Assembly: GCF_002251635.1 (NCBI RefSeq)
Contig: NZ_NMOJ01000050.1
Coordinates: forward strand, 85,097-149,096
Source of the DNA: Pseudomonas mandelii
GTDB lineage: Bacteria; Pseudomonadota; Gammaproteobacteria; Pseudomonadales; Pseudomonadaceae
Reading direction: 5' to 3'
Length of the DNA stretch: 64,000 nt
A program made the translations under genes and the position numbers. Below the pieces are notes generated by a model. That model was not told the DNA's origin, searched no databases, and saw only the letters and a program-made list of their open reading frames with translations. Numbering within the stretch: position 1 is the first letter of the stretch; the number at the start of each line of letters is the position of its first letter. Shown in pieces: positions 1 through 8,056 of this stretch.

Positions 1-40
1 CCAACTGACCCAGCTCCGGAATAAACAGTGCAGATGTCAT
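1..40 (-). CDS. ccmF: CcmF, heme lyase subunit (first 13 codons, partial)
   Basis: Only the N-terminus is in the window, reading M-T-S-A-L-F-I-P-E-L-G-Q-L on the minus strand from an ATG at 40; the rest lies beyond the left edge. This matches the start of Pseudomonas CcmF, the inner-membrane protein that passes heme from holo-CcmE to apocytochrome c. It starts 3 bases after the ccmE stop, the usual ccmE-ccmF order. The assignment rests on a short peptide plus gene order. Confidence 0.8.
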   Translation of the reverse strand, partial: MTSALFIPELGQL

Positions 41-43
41 GGC

Positions 44-511
44 TTAACCCTCCTTGGCAGGCTGTGAAGTTGCGCCTGGGGCGGATTGGCCGCTGTCTTT
101 GAGCGCCTTGGTAACTTCCGGCGGCATGTATTTCTCATCGTGCTTGGCCAGCACTTCATCGGCGACGACTACGCCCTCAGCGTTGAGCTTGCCCAGGGCG
201 ACGATGCCCTGGCCCTCGCGGAACAGGTCCGGGAGGATGCCGCGATAGGTAATGGTGACGGCCTTGTTGAAGTCGGTGACCACGAAGGTCACGTCCAGAG
301 AATCGCCGGAACGCTTCAGCGAGCCCTTCTCTACCATGCCGCCGGCGCGAATGCGCGTGTCCTGCGGGGCTTCGCCATTGGCGATCTGGGTTGGGGTGTA
401 GAACAGGTTGATGTTCTCCCGCAGGGCGCTCATCGCCAGGCCCACGGCAATACTCACGCCGGCCAGGATGGCAAGGATGATCAACAGACGCTTTCTACGC
501 AGCGGATTCAC
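44..511 (-). CDS. ccmE: CcmE, periplasmic heme chaperone
   Basis: This is a 155-residue protein with one N-terminal membrane anchor (about residues 8-28) and a periplasmic OB-fold. CcmE binds heme covalently through a conserved His and delivers it to CcmF. The heme-binding motif [10 protein letters not shown] is present, with the His near residue 124. I chose the GTG at 511, giving V-N-P-L-R-R-K-R, over the upstream in-frame ATG: it fits the family N-terminus and overlaps the ccmD stop by 4 bases. Codon use is GC-rich and typical for Pseudomonas, unlike ccmC just upstream. Confidence 0.95.
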   Translation of the reverse strand: MNPLRRKRLLIILAILAGVSIAVGLAMSALRENINLFYTPTQIANGEAPQDTRIRAGGMVEKGSLKRSGDSLDVTFVVTDFNKAVTITYRGILPDLFREGQGIVALGKLNAEGVVVADEVLAKHDEKYMPPEVTKALKDSGQSAPGATSQPAKEG

Positions 512-684
512 TTTTCGGTCTCCCGGCGCAGACGACGCGCCTCTTGTTGCAGGTAACGCTTGCGGGCCAGGATCGGCGCGGCGACATTTATGGAAAGAAC
601 AAGAAAACAAATGCCATACGCTGACCAAACGAACAAACCATGGTGTCCCATGTCAACGAAATCACTGATGGAAGAAAAAATCAT
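508..684 (-). CDS. ccmD: CcmD, small heme-exporter accessory protein
   Basis: This 58-codon gene was read directly from the minus strand. It begins M-I-F-S-S-I-S-D-F and contains the typical MGHHG-(L)-F-V-W-S-A-Y-G segment, one transmembrane helix and a basic tail rich in Arg and Glu. CcmD helps release holo-CcmE from the CcmABC complex. It overlaps ccmE by 4 bases and begins 4 bases after ccmC. Its 5' half is AT-rich and its 3' half GC-rich, so a recombination junction probably lies inside it, around 570-600. Confidence 0.9.
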   Translation of the reverse strand: MIFSSISDFVDMGHHGLFVWSAYGICFLVLSINVAAPILARKRYLQQEARRLRRETEK

Positions 685-688
685 TGCT

Positions 689-1459
689 TTAGCCCCTCGG
701 ATAGCCGGCCAAGTGGCTTTTTAAAATCTCGCTTTGAACCCAACTAGTTCGAGATTCACGCTTTAGTAGTTCTAAACGAATGCGCAACAACAATACCGCG
801 CCGAAAAAACAATAGAAGCCGAGCATAGTCAGTAACAAGGGAAGCCACATATCAGCCGGCATAGCTGGCTTTTCAGTGAGACTAAAGCTTGCGCTTTGAT
901 GTAAGGTATTCCACCACTCGACCGAATATTTGATGATAGGAATATTGATCACACCTACGATTGCTAATATTGCGCAAGCTTGAGCTGCACTATTACGGTT
1001 GGTAATCGCGCTACCTAGAGCGATGATTCCGAAATACAAGAATAACAAAATCAACATTGAAGTTAACCGTGCATCCCAAACCCACCATGACCCCCAAGTT
1101 GGCTTACCCCAAATAGCCCCGGTGACCAGCGCTACTGCTGTCATCCATGCGCCGACTGGGGCCGCGCACTGTAGAACGACGTCAGCAAGTTTAATCTTCC
1201 AAACTAGCCTGACCACCCCACATATCGCTAACATTACATAACACGACTGTGCAAGCATCGCAGCTGGAACATGAACATACATGATACGAAAACTATTACC
1301 TTGCTGATAATCCGGAGGAGCAAAGGCCAAACCCCACACCACACCGGAAATAACCAGGAGCACAGTAAGCCCACTCAACCAAGGCAAAAAACGACCGCTC
1401 AGCTCATAAAACCATTTGGGCGAACCCAACCGATAAAACCATTGAAATGCCATAGCCAT
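689..1459 (-). CDS. ccmC: CcmC, heme transfer/export membrane protein
   Basis: This 256-residue protein has six predicted membrane helices and the tryptophan-rich heme-handling motif [12 protein letters not shown] at about residues 122-133. A conserved His in Y-V-H-V-P (about 63) and one in N-T-L-H-Q are the expected axial ligands. CcmC loads heme onto CcmE. The family assignment is secure, but the gene is AT-rich and its N-terminus is unlike the usual Pseudomonas one, in contrast with ccmE and ccmF. The ccmA and ccmB genes expected upstream are absent; a cytochrome c gene stands there instead. Confidence 0.93.
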   Translation of the reverse strand: MAMAFQWFYRLGSPKWFYELSGRFLPWLSGLTVLLVISGVVWGLAFAPPDYQQGNSFRIMYVHVPAAMLAQSCYVMLAICGVVRLVWKIKLADVVLQCAAPVGAWMTAVALVTGAIWGKPTWGSWWVWDARLTSMLILLFLYFGIIALGSAITNRNSAAQACAILAIVGVINIPIIKYSVEWWNTLHQSASFSLTEKPAMPADMWLPLLLTMLGFYCFFGAVLLLRIRLELLKRESRTSWVQSEILKSHLAGYPRG

Positions 1460-1543
1460 ATGTCCGAATTATGAGTGCAATAACCGTTGTAAACAAACAA
1501 CTGCTGTAACAACGGACACGCAAGCGCATCACGAGACTACTTA

Positions 1544-1969
1544 CTATTTACCAAAGGTCGCGATATACGCAATGACATCACGACGAGCTTGTTCATCACT
1601 AAGTTTTACTGACATTCTCGTAGTAACTGACTCATCTTGCACCACACTCCTGATGTAACTCTGTGGATTTCCAAGCCAGCTAAATATCTTTTCCTTATCC
1701 CAATTAACCCCTGCCATCGACGCCTTTTGCAAACCGGTGTCATAAGAAAAATCTGCAACCGATCCCATCTTCCTGTTCAACACACCCGTCAAATTCGGGC
1801 CGATTCCATTAGTTGCCGTCGGCCCAACCTGATGGCAAATCGAGCACTGTTGAAAAACTATTTCACCGTGCTTGGGATCGCCCTCCTGAGCAAGCACAGA
1901 CTTAACGGAAACAAGTGTCATTAGACCAACAAAAACTGAAACAGAGCAATTACTTGAAATGAGTTTCAT
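1544..1969 (-). CDS. Class I (c2/c550-like) monoheme cytochrome c
   Basis: This 141-residue secreted protein has an N-terminal signal peptide (about 1-27, ending near V-L-A-Q). The heme-binding motif CSICH (C42, C45, H46) and a likely axial Met near residue 119 (T-T-R-M-S) mark a small soluble electron carrier. The ATG at 1969 is preferred over one four codons upstream because a GGAG sits 6 bases before it. It lies next to ccmC, as if maturation and client gene travelled together, and may serve as electron partner for the P460-type proteins nearby. The partner role is inference. Confidence 0.9.
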   Translation of the reverse strand: MKLISSNCSVSVFVGLMTLVSVKSVLAQEGDPKHGEIVFQQCSICHQVGPTATNGIGPNLTGVLNRKMGSVADFSYDTGLQKASMAGVNWDKEKIFSWLGNPQSYIRSVVQDESVTTRMSVKLSDEQARRDVIAYIATFGK

Positions 1970-2360
1970 ATATAACTCCATGCTAGTACGTACTAGTCAG
2001 TCGATTCTACCGAAACGTCAAAAGACGCTAAATTCAGGTACACCCAGCAGCACACAAAACGAAACCGTAAGAAATTTACAATACGCCATAGAGATCTTAA
2101 AAGATCCTTCCTAGTACCGGAGACGAATATATTTCCTAGATCGGTCAACCTCTTCAGGAGTGCAACAGGTATGCCTTGCTAGATTTTATTCTCGGAACGT
2201 CCCCCCCCAATGTCAAGCGACGCGGCCAATGAATGACAAAGTCCGCACGTTTTTGAAAGAGGTGCATCAGCACGTGCGCTAGCCTCCAACTCGCACCATA
2301 ACTAAACATCCATGTCCTAGATCAGAAAATCTAAATTTTTGCCTACCTGGAGAACATACA
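1970..2360. other. Intergenic, divergent cytochrome c / P460 promoter region
   Basis: This 391-base AT-rich gap separates the divergent cytochrome c and P460 genes. It holds the 17-bp recurrent motif at 2244-2260, a run of eight C near 2202 and a GGAG ribosome site at 2350. No convincing ORF is seen. Confidence 0.6.
2244..2260 (+). promoter_or_regulatory. Recurrent 17-bp motif, copy 1
   Basis: The sequence CGCACGTTTTTGAAAGA lies about 100 bases before the P460 gene. It is one of five near-identical sites (others at 3181, 7013, 9840 and 30179) with consensus CGCACGTTTTTGAAATA. It may be an operator for one of the local AraC-family regulators; this is inferred from recurrence alone. Confidence 0.45.
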
Positions 2361-2975
2361 ATGAAAAGCCTAAGACTCAATACGGTAACCGCAATAGCAG
2401 TTACTACATGCATAGGTCTATATGCCGCTGTTGCGCAATCCACAGAAGAATACCCTAATGTAAAAATCGGGCCAAAATTCAACGAAAAAGGCCAATTAAT
2501 GCAACCTAAAGATTTTCGGCAGTGGGTATTTATCGGAGCTCCAATTACACCAAACGGACTAAACAACGGGAAAGCCAACTTTCCTGAATACCATAACGTT
2601 TACGTAGAGCCAGCAGCTTTTGAATACTATCGAAAAACAGGTACTTGGCCTGAAGGCACAATGATGGTGAAAGAATTGCACCTGACTGAAAAAGGCCAAT
2701 TACCGGACGGGTCAAGTGTAGAGCCATCTGGGAGAGGCTATTTTCCGGGCGGTGGCCCCAGCGGTCTAGACATATCAGTCAAAGACAGTAAACGCTTTGC
2801 AAAAACCAAAAACTGGGGCTTTTTCAACTTTGGCCATCACGCACCTCCCTTCGAAGCAGTTTCTACTGAAGCACCGAAAGAATCTTGCGCTGGATGCCAC
2901 ATCGATAATGCCAAAGAAGACATGGTGTACGTTCAATTCTACAAACCAATCCTGACCCCCCTACCACTTCCTTAA
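2361..2975 (+). CDS. Cytochrome P460-family periplasmic heme protein
   Basis: This 204-residue protein has an N-terminal signal peptide (about 1-25) and a single C-terminal heme motif, CAGCH, at about 176-180. The C-terminal heme after a beta-rich body, the conserved V-K-E-L segment and the N-W-G-F stretch before the heme site are typical of the cytochrome P460 / cytochrome c'-beta family. Members oxidise hydroxylamine to N2O/NO or bind NO. Whether this one has the Lys-heme cross-link that makes a true P460 cannot be told from sequence. GGAG precedes the ATG. A second, diverged copy is at 11316. Confidence 0.85.
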   Translation: MKSLRLNTVTAIAVTTCIGLYAAVAQSTEEYPNVKIGPKFNEKGQLMQPKDFRQWVFIGAPITPNGLNNGKANFPEYHNVYVEPAAFEYYRKTGTWPEGTMMVKELHLTEKGQLPDGSSVEPSGRGYFPGGGPSGLDISVKDSKRFAKTKNWGFFNFGHHAPPFEAVSTEAPKESCAGCHIDNAKEDMVYVQFYKPILTPLPLP

Positions 2976-2992
2976 ACAACGAAAAAGGGTCA

Positions 2993-3033
2993 AAAAATAA
3001 GTCTTATTTTATCGAAAAATAAGGCTTATTTTT
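2993..3033 (+). terminator. Long AT-rich hairpin after the P460 gene
   Basis: AAAAATAAG-t-CTTATTTT pairs with AAAATAAG-g-CTTATTTTT around a 5-base loop, giving a stem of about 18 bp that ends in T. It lies 18 bases after the P460 stop and is a plausible terminator, although the stem is unusually AT-rich. Confidence 0.6.
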
Positions 3034-3180
3034 CATTTGAAATTACACACATACACTAGGTAAAACTTTTCTATTATGCCTCGCACCGGTTCATACGAAT
3101 CGCCCTCTGCAGAAACACCCGCACTGAGCGTCGTATTTTTCCCGCCCCGCCCTTGAATACCCTATACCGCAGAGCAAAAG

Positions 3181-3197
3181 CGCAGGTTTTTGAAATA
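3181..3197 (+). promoter_or_regulatory. Recurrent 17-bp motif, copy 2
   Basis: CGCAGGTTTTTGAAATA is one mismatch from the consensus and lies about 150 bases before the redoxin gene. TATAAA follows 3 bases downstream. The rest of the 2976-3348 gap holds only the hairpin at 2993 and no ORF. Confidence 0.45.
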
Positions 3198-3348
3198 TCC
3201 CTATAAAACAATAGCTTAAGATATCTTCGACTCTAACGCTAATTCGAGTTAGATACCAACGAATGAATATATCACTCAGCGCTCCAATCTGACCTTACTT
3301 CATATCTCAAACCGCCAGAATAAAACTAACTATGATTAAGGAAAATTG

Positions 3349-4023
3349 ATGGTATTTTGCACGCAAATGATTGATTTTTTAGCTGGAGATGAAAATCCGC
3401 TTGCGGCTGAGGATCAGAAAATTTTACGAAATTCGATTGTAGAACTTTGCGAATCAAAAGTTTCAGCAGGTTCATTCAAAGCCGGCGAACGCGCACCTGA
3501 CTTCACTCTTGAAAGTATTGAAGGAGGCGAAGTTCGTTCGACTGACCTAGTTCGAAAGGGACCGTTGATTGTCGTTTTTTTAAGAGGATTATGGTGCAAA
3601 TATTCGTATGCGACTCTTACTGCTCTTGAATCAGTTAATAAAGCCGTAATCAGTAGAGGGGCCTCAATTGTCGCTGTTTCACCAGAAATACATTTGTTCA
3701 ACGCAGACATGCAAAGAAAAAAACTCTTAAACTTTCCATTGTTACGCGACCCCTACAGCCGAGTTGCAATGGAATTTCAGGTGGCATGGCGTTTGTCATA
3801 CCTATTGAAAAAAAAATATCAAACGCTAGGTGCGGACCTCGACAAACTGAATGGAGTAGACAGCGAGATGCTGCCAATGGCTTCTCTATTTGTTATCGAC
3901 AAACAGGGAATTATTGTATACTCCGAAGTTAACGCTAACTATACTCAACCGATTAACGAAGAGGAGATTCTCTTAGTACTGGACAACACACCGTCACTTC
4001 GAAAAGCTCGCGGGATAGAATAG
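3349..4023 (+). CDS. AhpC/TSA-type redoxin (peroxiredoxin-like)
   Basis: This 224-residue cytoplasmic protein has a thioredoxin-fold redoxin domain from about 45 to 215 (APDFTLESIEGGE, then I-V-V-F-L-R-G-L-W-C). Relatives usually have W-C-P-Y-C at this point; here it reads W-C-K-Y-S. Only the first, peroxidatic-position Cys remains and the resolving Cys is Ser, so a 1-Cys mechanism or an external thiol partner is likely. ATG 3349 has AAGGA 6 bases upstream; a TTG one codon earlier is too close to it. It lies between the P460 and AraC genes, on the same strand as both. Confidence 0.85.
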   Translation: MVFCTQMIDFLAGDENPLAAEDQKILRNSIVELCESKVSAGSFKAGERAPDFTLESIEGGEVRSTDLVRKGPLIVVFLRGLWCKYSYATLTALESVNKAVISRGASIVAVSPEIHLFNADMQRKKLLNFPLLRDPYSRVAMEFQVAWRLSYLLKKKYQTLGADLDKLNGVDSEMLPMASLFVIDKQGIIVYSEVNANYTQPINEEEILLVLDNTPSLRKARGIE

Positions 4024-4056
4024 CTGCATACCCTCTACAGCAAAACGAGATGAAAA

Positions 4057-4935
4057 ATGCGACACCAAAGACAACTACAAAAAAAAAGCGGAGAACACTA
4101 CCACCCTATGGTCTTGGTCAGTGCGCGCATTTTAAACTGCGAATCGCCGAGCAGTTACGCGTCAAACACAGGGCGTTTCACGCTAATCATTTTTCTTAGT
4201 GACAACGGACGCCTGGTTTTCAATACCGCTTCTGCCAGTATCGATGTAGAAGCAAAAATAGGGACCACAGTACTAATCGGTGATGTCGAAAAAGATCACA
4301 CGATGTCCTGGAGCGCGCCAAACAAATTACTTGAAATTGCTATTGAAGATAGGTTCGTCTCTGCAGTAATTGCAGCTGTTACGCCAAGTAAAACAGCCCT
4401 GTCAGACGTTATTGGAGTTTACGGACCTGAGGCTGGGTTTGGCGCACTTGCAAAGCGCTTAGCAGGAAAAATGTTCGGCCAACGAAATACTAACGCCAGC
4501 TTGGTAGCGGATGGATATTATTGTGCCCCTGCAGCACGTTTTCTGATCGCTATGATGGTTAACATTCAGAAAAATAAAGATGCAAATAAAAGGAGCAAGA
4601 AAAATCTCCATCTTTCTGAAAGGACATTAAAGGCTATTGTTGATTATATTGAAAGTGAAATTTCACTTGCGATAAGCGTTTCAGAAATGGCTGAAATCGC
4701 AACTCAGAGCAAATTCTATTTCGCCCGTACTTTTCGAGCAAGTACCGGTCGCTCCCCGCATTCGTATGTTTTGGACAGTAGGCTGCGCCGTGCAGAGTTT
4801 TTACTATCTGAAACTGATATCAGTTTGTCACAGATAGCAAACGACTCAGGCTTCAACTCCCATTCATATTTCACGTCAACATTCAAGAAACGGATAGGCA
4901 TTACACCAGGGCAGTACCGAGATCTTCATCGTTGA
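4057..4935 (+). CDS. AraC-family transcriptional regulator (first paralogue)
   Basis: This 292-residue protein has an N-terminal sensor region without a recognisable domain (about 1-180) and a C-terminal double helix-turn-helix (about 190-290) ending in the signature G-I-T-P-G-Q-Y. Its whole length resembles the AraC protein at 10268, so the two came from one ancestor. It lies 33 bases after the redoxin gene and may be co-transcribed with it. It probably controls the adjacent P460/redoxin/CMD genes; the inducer is unknown. Confidence 0.9.
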   Translation: MRHQRQLQKKSGEHYHPMVLVSARILNCESPSSYASNTGRFTLIIFLSDNGRLVFNTASASIDVEAKIGTTVLIGDVEKDHTMSWSAPNKLLEIAIEDRFVSAVIAAVTPSKTALSDVIGVYGPEAGFGALAKRLAGKMFGQRNTNASLVADGYYCAPAARFLIAMMVNIQKNKDANKRSKKNLHLSERTLKAIVDYIESEISLAISVSEMAEIATQSKFYFARTFRASTGRSPHSYVLDSRLRRAEFLLSETDISLSQIANDSGFNSHSYFTSTFKKRIGITPGQYRDLHR

Positions 4936-5270
4936 AAATGGCAATATCAGTCGAGTTCCGCGTACAAAAATGGTTAGAAGGAAATCAACAAAAAACTCAC
5001 TTCTCTTGAGCAGAAGCGAAAACGTTGCTCTAGACCTCCTCCAGCAGCTATTTGAACAATTTTTCCTGATCTTCGTAACTGCCCCAACTGAAATGAGTAA
5101 AGCGGTAGGCAACCGACCTTAACGTCACAAACGATAAAGTCGGTACCTTCGCAGCGATGTTAATTGACAATAGCCTCGAACAAATTATTTTAAATCCGTT
5201 CTCGGTATAATTGCGATATTACTCCCAACGTTTGACAACATAGTCTTTTAAAGGCGCTTCTTAGATGCGT
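4936..5270. other. Intergenic gap between convergent AraC and CMD genes
   Basis: I see no convincing gene, RNA or strong hairpin in these 335 AT-rich bases. The minus-strand ORF at 4876-5112 shows no protein-like features. Confidence 0.5.
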
Positions 5271-5804
5271 TTAAATTTCTGGATAGTCTAGCACTGTGTC
5301 ATTAATGCGATTAACCGTATTGATAAACATTGTAGAAGCGATTGTGAGCGAGATCCCTATGATCTGACTTTGAGAATAGCCCGCTATAATAATCGACTCC
5401 ACATCTAACGAGCTAAGGGTACCCGTTCCTGATACGATATTTCGAACAAATTCAATGAGCGCATCCCTGCGCGGATCTTCAGTGCTTCTGGACCCTCGTA
5501 TTCTCAAAATTTCATCGTAGGAAAGTCCAGCGAATTTAGCCTTGAGACTGTGGACCGCCACGCAGTAGCGGCACCCCGAGCAGACACTTACAACTAATCT
5601 TATGATCTCTAAATCCGCATCTGAAATTTCGCTCCGAGAGATTACTTCATCCAGATGCAATACAGCATGCAGCCCCTCAGGGCTGTGTGTTCCAATGGTT
5701 AGGTAGGTGTTAGGAATCATACCCGCGGCTCTTTTTATAGACGCAAACGTTTCAGCCACTAATCCGGTAGCTTCATGCGGCTCCATAGTGGTAAGGCGTG
5801 ACAT
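5271..5804 (-). CDS. Carboxymuconolactone decarboxylase (AhpD-like) family protein
   Basis: This 177-residue all-helical protein carries the AhpD-type redox motif C-R-Y-C-V-A-V-H (CxxCxxxH), with an extra Cys three residues before it. AhpD-like proteins use this pair for disulfide reduction or peroxide removal. The N-terminal M-S-R-L-T/S-T and the C-terminal F-I-N-x-V-N-R-I-N-D segment are shared with the CMD protein at 9269, a subgroup distinct from those at 17639-29112. The start has a GAGG-type site (GAGGAG in the divergent gap). It is divergent from the AraC gene at 5920, a likely regulator-target pair. Confidence 0.88.
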   Translation of the reverse strand: MSRLTTMEPHEATGLVAETFASIKRAAGMIPNTYLTIGTHSPEGLHAVLHLDEVISRSEISDADLEIIRLVVSVCSGCRYCVAVHSLKAKFAGLSYDEILRIRGSRSTEDPRRDALIEFVRNIVSGTGTLSSLDVESIIIAGYSQSQIIGISLTIASTMFINTVNRINDTVLDYPEI

Positions 5805-5919
5805 CGAGAACTCCTCTGGATATAGCTTCCAGTAGCGATTTATGACAGCTTCCAGCCTAATCCTCGACGTTCGCCATGTTAATGCTATTATTTACCATTA
5901 TTATGCTCGAGCGTCTCAA

Positions 5920-6897
5920 ATGGACATCTTAAGCAGCTTACTTTTCCTCATGCCCGTGAGCGGCGCGCTCGACACCCGATGTCATTTCAGCCCTCCCTGG
6001 AGACTGGATTACGCGGCTACCGGACCCAGAGAGATCCCTTACCACGTCCTCTTGCGCGGGACTGCGCAGGTGGATGACGGTGAAAACCCCGTTCTGTCTA
6101 TGCAAGCGGGGGATATTTTACTGATACCCTCCGGTGTCCCCCATGTTCTGTATGAGGGCAGTGGGTCACCATCTACAGCTGGTAAAATGCATCGCGAAAG
6201 GGGACTTAAGATTCGGACTAACAGCGAAGATCCGAAACCAGTCAATATGCTGTGTGGGAGATTTATCTTGCCATCCTCCCCACGGCAAATAATCAAGGAA
6301 AGCTTGCCTCGGCAATTAATCATCAGAGGAGTAGACGTACCCGATGAATTGGCTCACTTGACAGAGGAACATGTTGCCAGTAGTCGCTTGGCTCGCTTAA
6401 TTACGTTGATGCATGAAGAGGCGATAGAGCATGGCCCTGGCAGTGAATCAATGATGAATCACATGTCTGGAGCTCTTTTTGGCATGACCTTACGTCTAGC
6501 CAGTGAGAGCGCTGAGCCCCCGATAGGCCTTCTTCGCCTGGCACAACGACCAAGACTCCAGCCAGCTTTCACAGCAATGTTTGAAAATTATTCTAGGACA
6601 TGGTCTATGGCTGAGTTGGCAGACTTGTGCTTAATGTCCAGAGCGACCTTCGCAAGACAATTTGCTGAAGCTGCGGGTAGGTCTGCCAATGATCTGCTTG
6701 TTGAGATACGGATGGCAAATGCAAGTAGACAACTTGCCGAAACATCAGACTCTATCGCCAAAATAGCTCAAGACAGCGGATACAAATCAGACGCAGCATT
6801 CCAAAGAGCATTCAAGAAGCACATGGAGATGACGCCTGCAAGATGGCGAATTCAATCAGCGTACGTTGCGAAACGAGACTTCACTGACCAATCATAA
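5920..6897 (+). CDS. AraC-family regulator with N-terminal cupin domain
   Basis: This 325-residue protein has an AraC-type cupin domain (about 1-190, starting M-D-I-L-S-S-L-L) and a C-terminal AraC double HTH (about 225-315). An ORF start 26 codons upstream exists, but M-D-x-L-S-S-L is the usual N-terminus of this subgroup, so I prefer 5920. The same architecture appears at 22742. It is transcribed away from the CMD gene at 5271, which it probably regulates. Confidence 0.88.
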   Translation: MDILSSLLFLMPVSGALDTRCHFSPPWRLDYAATGPREIPYHVLLRGTAQVDDGENPVLSMQAGDILLIPSGVPHVLYEGSGSPSTAGKMHRERGLKIRTNSEDPKPVNMLCGRFILPSSPRQIIKESLPRQLIIRGVDVPDELAHLTEEHVASSRLARLITLMHEEAIEHGPGSESMMNHMSGALFGMTLRLASESAEPPIGLLRLAQRPRLQPAFTAMFENYSRTWSMAELADLCLMSRATFARQFAEAAGRSANDLLVEIRMANASRQLAETSDSIAKIAQDSGYKSDAAFQRAFKKHMEMTPARWRIQSAYVAKRDFTDQS

Positions 6898-7012
6898 GCT
6901 AATCTTGGCCTGCCATAGCTCCCTACACTATGCCACCCAGATCAAAAATGAAGTCAGATAAATTTAGTGAACACCAAAGCTTTTATTTCAAAGCCTATGA
7001 TTACGTAAAATA

Positions 7013-7029
7013 CGCACGATTTTGAAATA
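7013..7029 (+). promoter_or_regulatory. Recurrent 17-bp motif, copy 3
   Basis: CGCACGATTTTGAAATA has one mismatch to the consensus and lies 427 bases before the DUF417 start. Confidence 0.45.
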
Positions 7030-7146
7030 AATAGCCTAACAAGCAAGATAATCTGCACTAGGTCTAAAGCTGAACCATGCATCCAGACTTTAACTTAGTC
7101 TAAGCACCACGGATCTCACTAAAGGACATAGTAAGGTCATCCCCTT

Positions 7147-7188
7147 GGGTGGGTGCACGCCTCGAAAATCTTGCACCCACTCTTTTTT
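7147..7188 (+). terminator. Intrinsic terminator upstream of the DUF417 gene
   Basis: GGGTGGGTGCA pairs with TGCACCCACTC (11 bp, one G-T pair) and is followed by TTTTTT. It is a textbook intrinsic terminator, 250 bases after the AraC stop. Confidence 0.8.
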
Positions 7189-7455
7189 AAATATTAACCA
7201 GTTGCAAAAAAATTACTTATCAAACTCATTAGACCCTCCGAACCAGGTGACATATCAATTATAAATCTCCAGTGCCAACAGATCACTTAAGTAAAAATCC
7301 ATGTCATCCAACCGAAACTGATCGACATTAGCAAAATCGAATTTTTATTCATCTTGCTAAATTCTAAACGCGACTACAGTGCCAAAGCTCAACTATCAAA
7401 GTCTCCTTTGGTAGGTCACGGACACCATCTAACAACCACATCCCGAGGTAATACG

Positions 7456-7977
7456 ATGAACACTCGCCTGAAACAACCTAACGATGAGATGAAATTCCAT
7501 AATGTAGTAACTAAACCTGCAGGCCCACTCATCACTCGCATAGGCGAGATTACTACTTTTACTGCTTTAACCATAATTTATCTATGGTTCGGCGGAATGA
7601 AATTTACTGCATATGAAGCGAATGGAATATTTGGTTTTGTGAGCCACAGCCCGCTCCTATCCTGGATGTATAACTTCATGAGCATCAATGGATTTTCATA
7701 TTTTCTAGGAGTTCTTGAAATTGCGATTGGGTTGTTAATCGCAGCAAGGTGTATATCTCCAAAGCTGTCGATTGTAGGTGGTATATTATCTTTAGGATTA
7801 TTTGTAACAACGCTTTCCTTTATGCTCAGTACACCACTCGTATTTGAACCGGTAATGGGCTTCCCTGCCATAACTGTTGTTCCAGGACAGTTTTTATTAA
7901 AAGATATTGGACTATTGGCTGCCTCCATCATTGTAATCGGAAACTCTATCTCAGCCCTCGAAACTCGTACAAGATAG
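7456..7977 (+). CDS. DUF417 family inner-membrane protein
   Basis: This 173-residue protein has four predicted membrane helices. It carries the DUF417/YkgB features W-F-G-G-M-K-F-T-x-Y-E-A, S-P-L-L-S-W and P-G-Q-F-L-L-K-D-I-G-L-L. E. coli homologues are linked to hypochlorite/reactive chlorine stress (the RclC group) and the biochemical role is unknown. The ATG at 7456 has GAGG about 7 bases upstream and replaces a start 34 codons earlier. A second copy is at 22122. The surrounding redox genes fit an electrophile or oxidant stress role. Confidence 0.88.
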   Translation: MNTRLKQPNDEMKFHNVVTKPAGPLITRIGEITTFTALTIIYLWFGGMKFTAYEANGIFGFVSHSPLLSWMYNFMSINGFSYFLGVLEIAIGLLIAARCISPKLSIVGGILSLGLFVTTLSFMLSTPLVFEPVMGFPAITVVPGQFLLKDIGLLAASIIVIGNSISALETRTR

Positions 7978-8056
7978 ATATAAGCAAGCGCGACCAACAT
8001 GACAAAAAACTAAGCCCAGGAAGAAATCCTACATGCGAGACTCCCCGCTTAGCTGT

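Larger units (their letters stand above)
6898..7455. other. Intergenic leader before the DUF417 gene
   Basis: These 558 bases contain motif copy 3 (7013-7029) and an intrinsic terminator (7147-7188). No ORF with coding character is seen. A motif followed by a terminator with nothing between may mark the place of a lost gene, or a transcribed leader. Confidence 0.5.

Noticed and set aside
54-668. Plus-strand ORFs opposite ccmE and ccmD
   Set aside because: They lie antisense to clear ccm genes and match no family.
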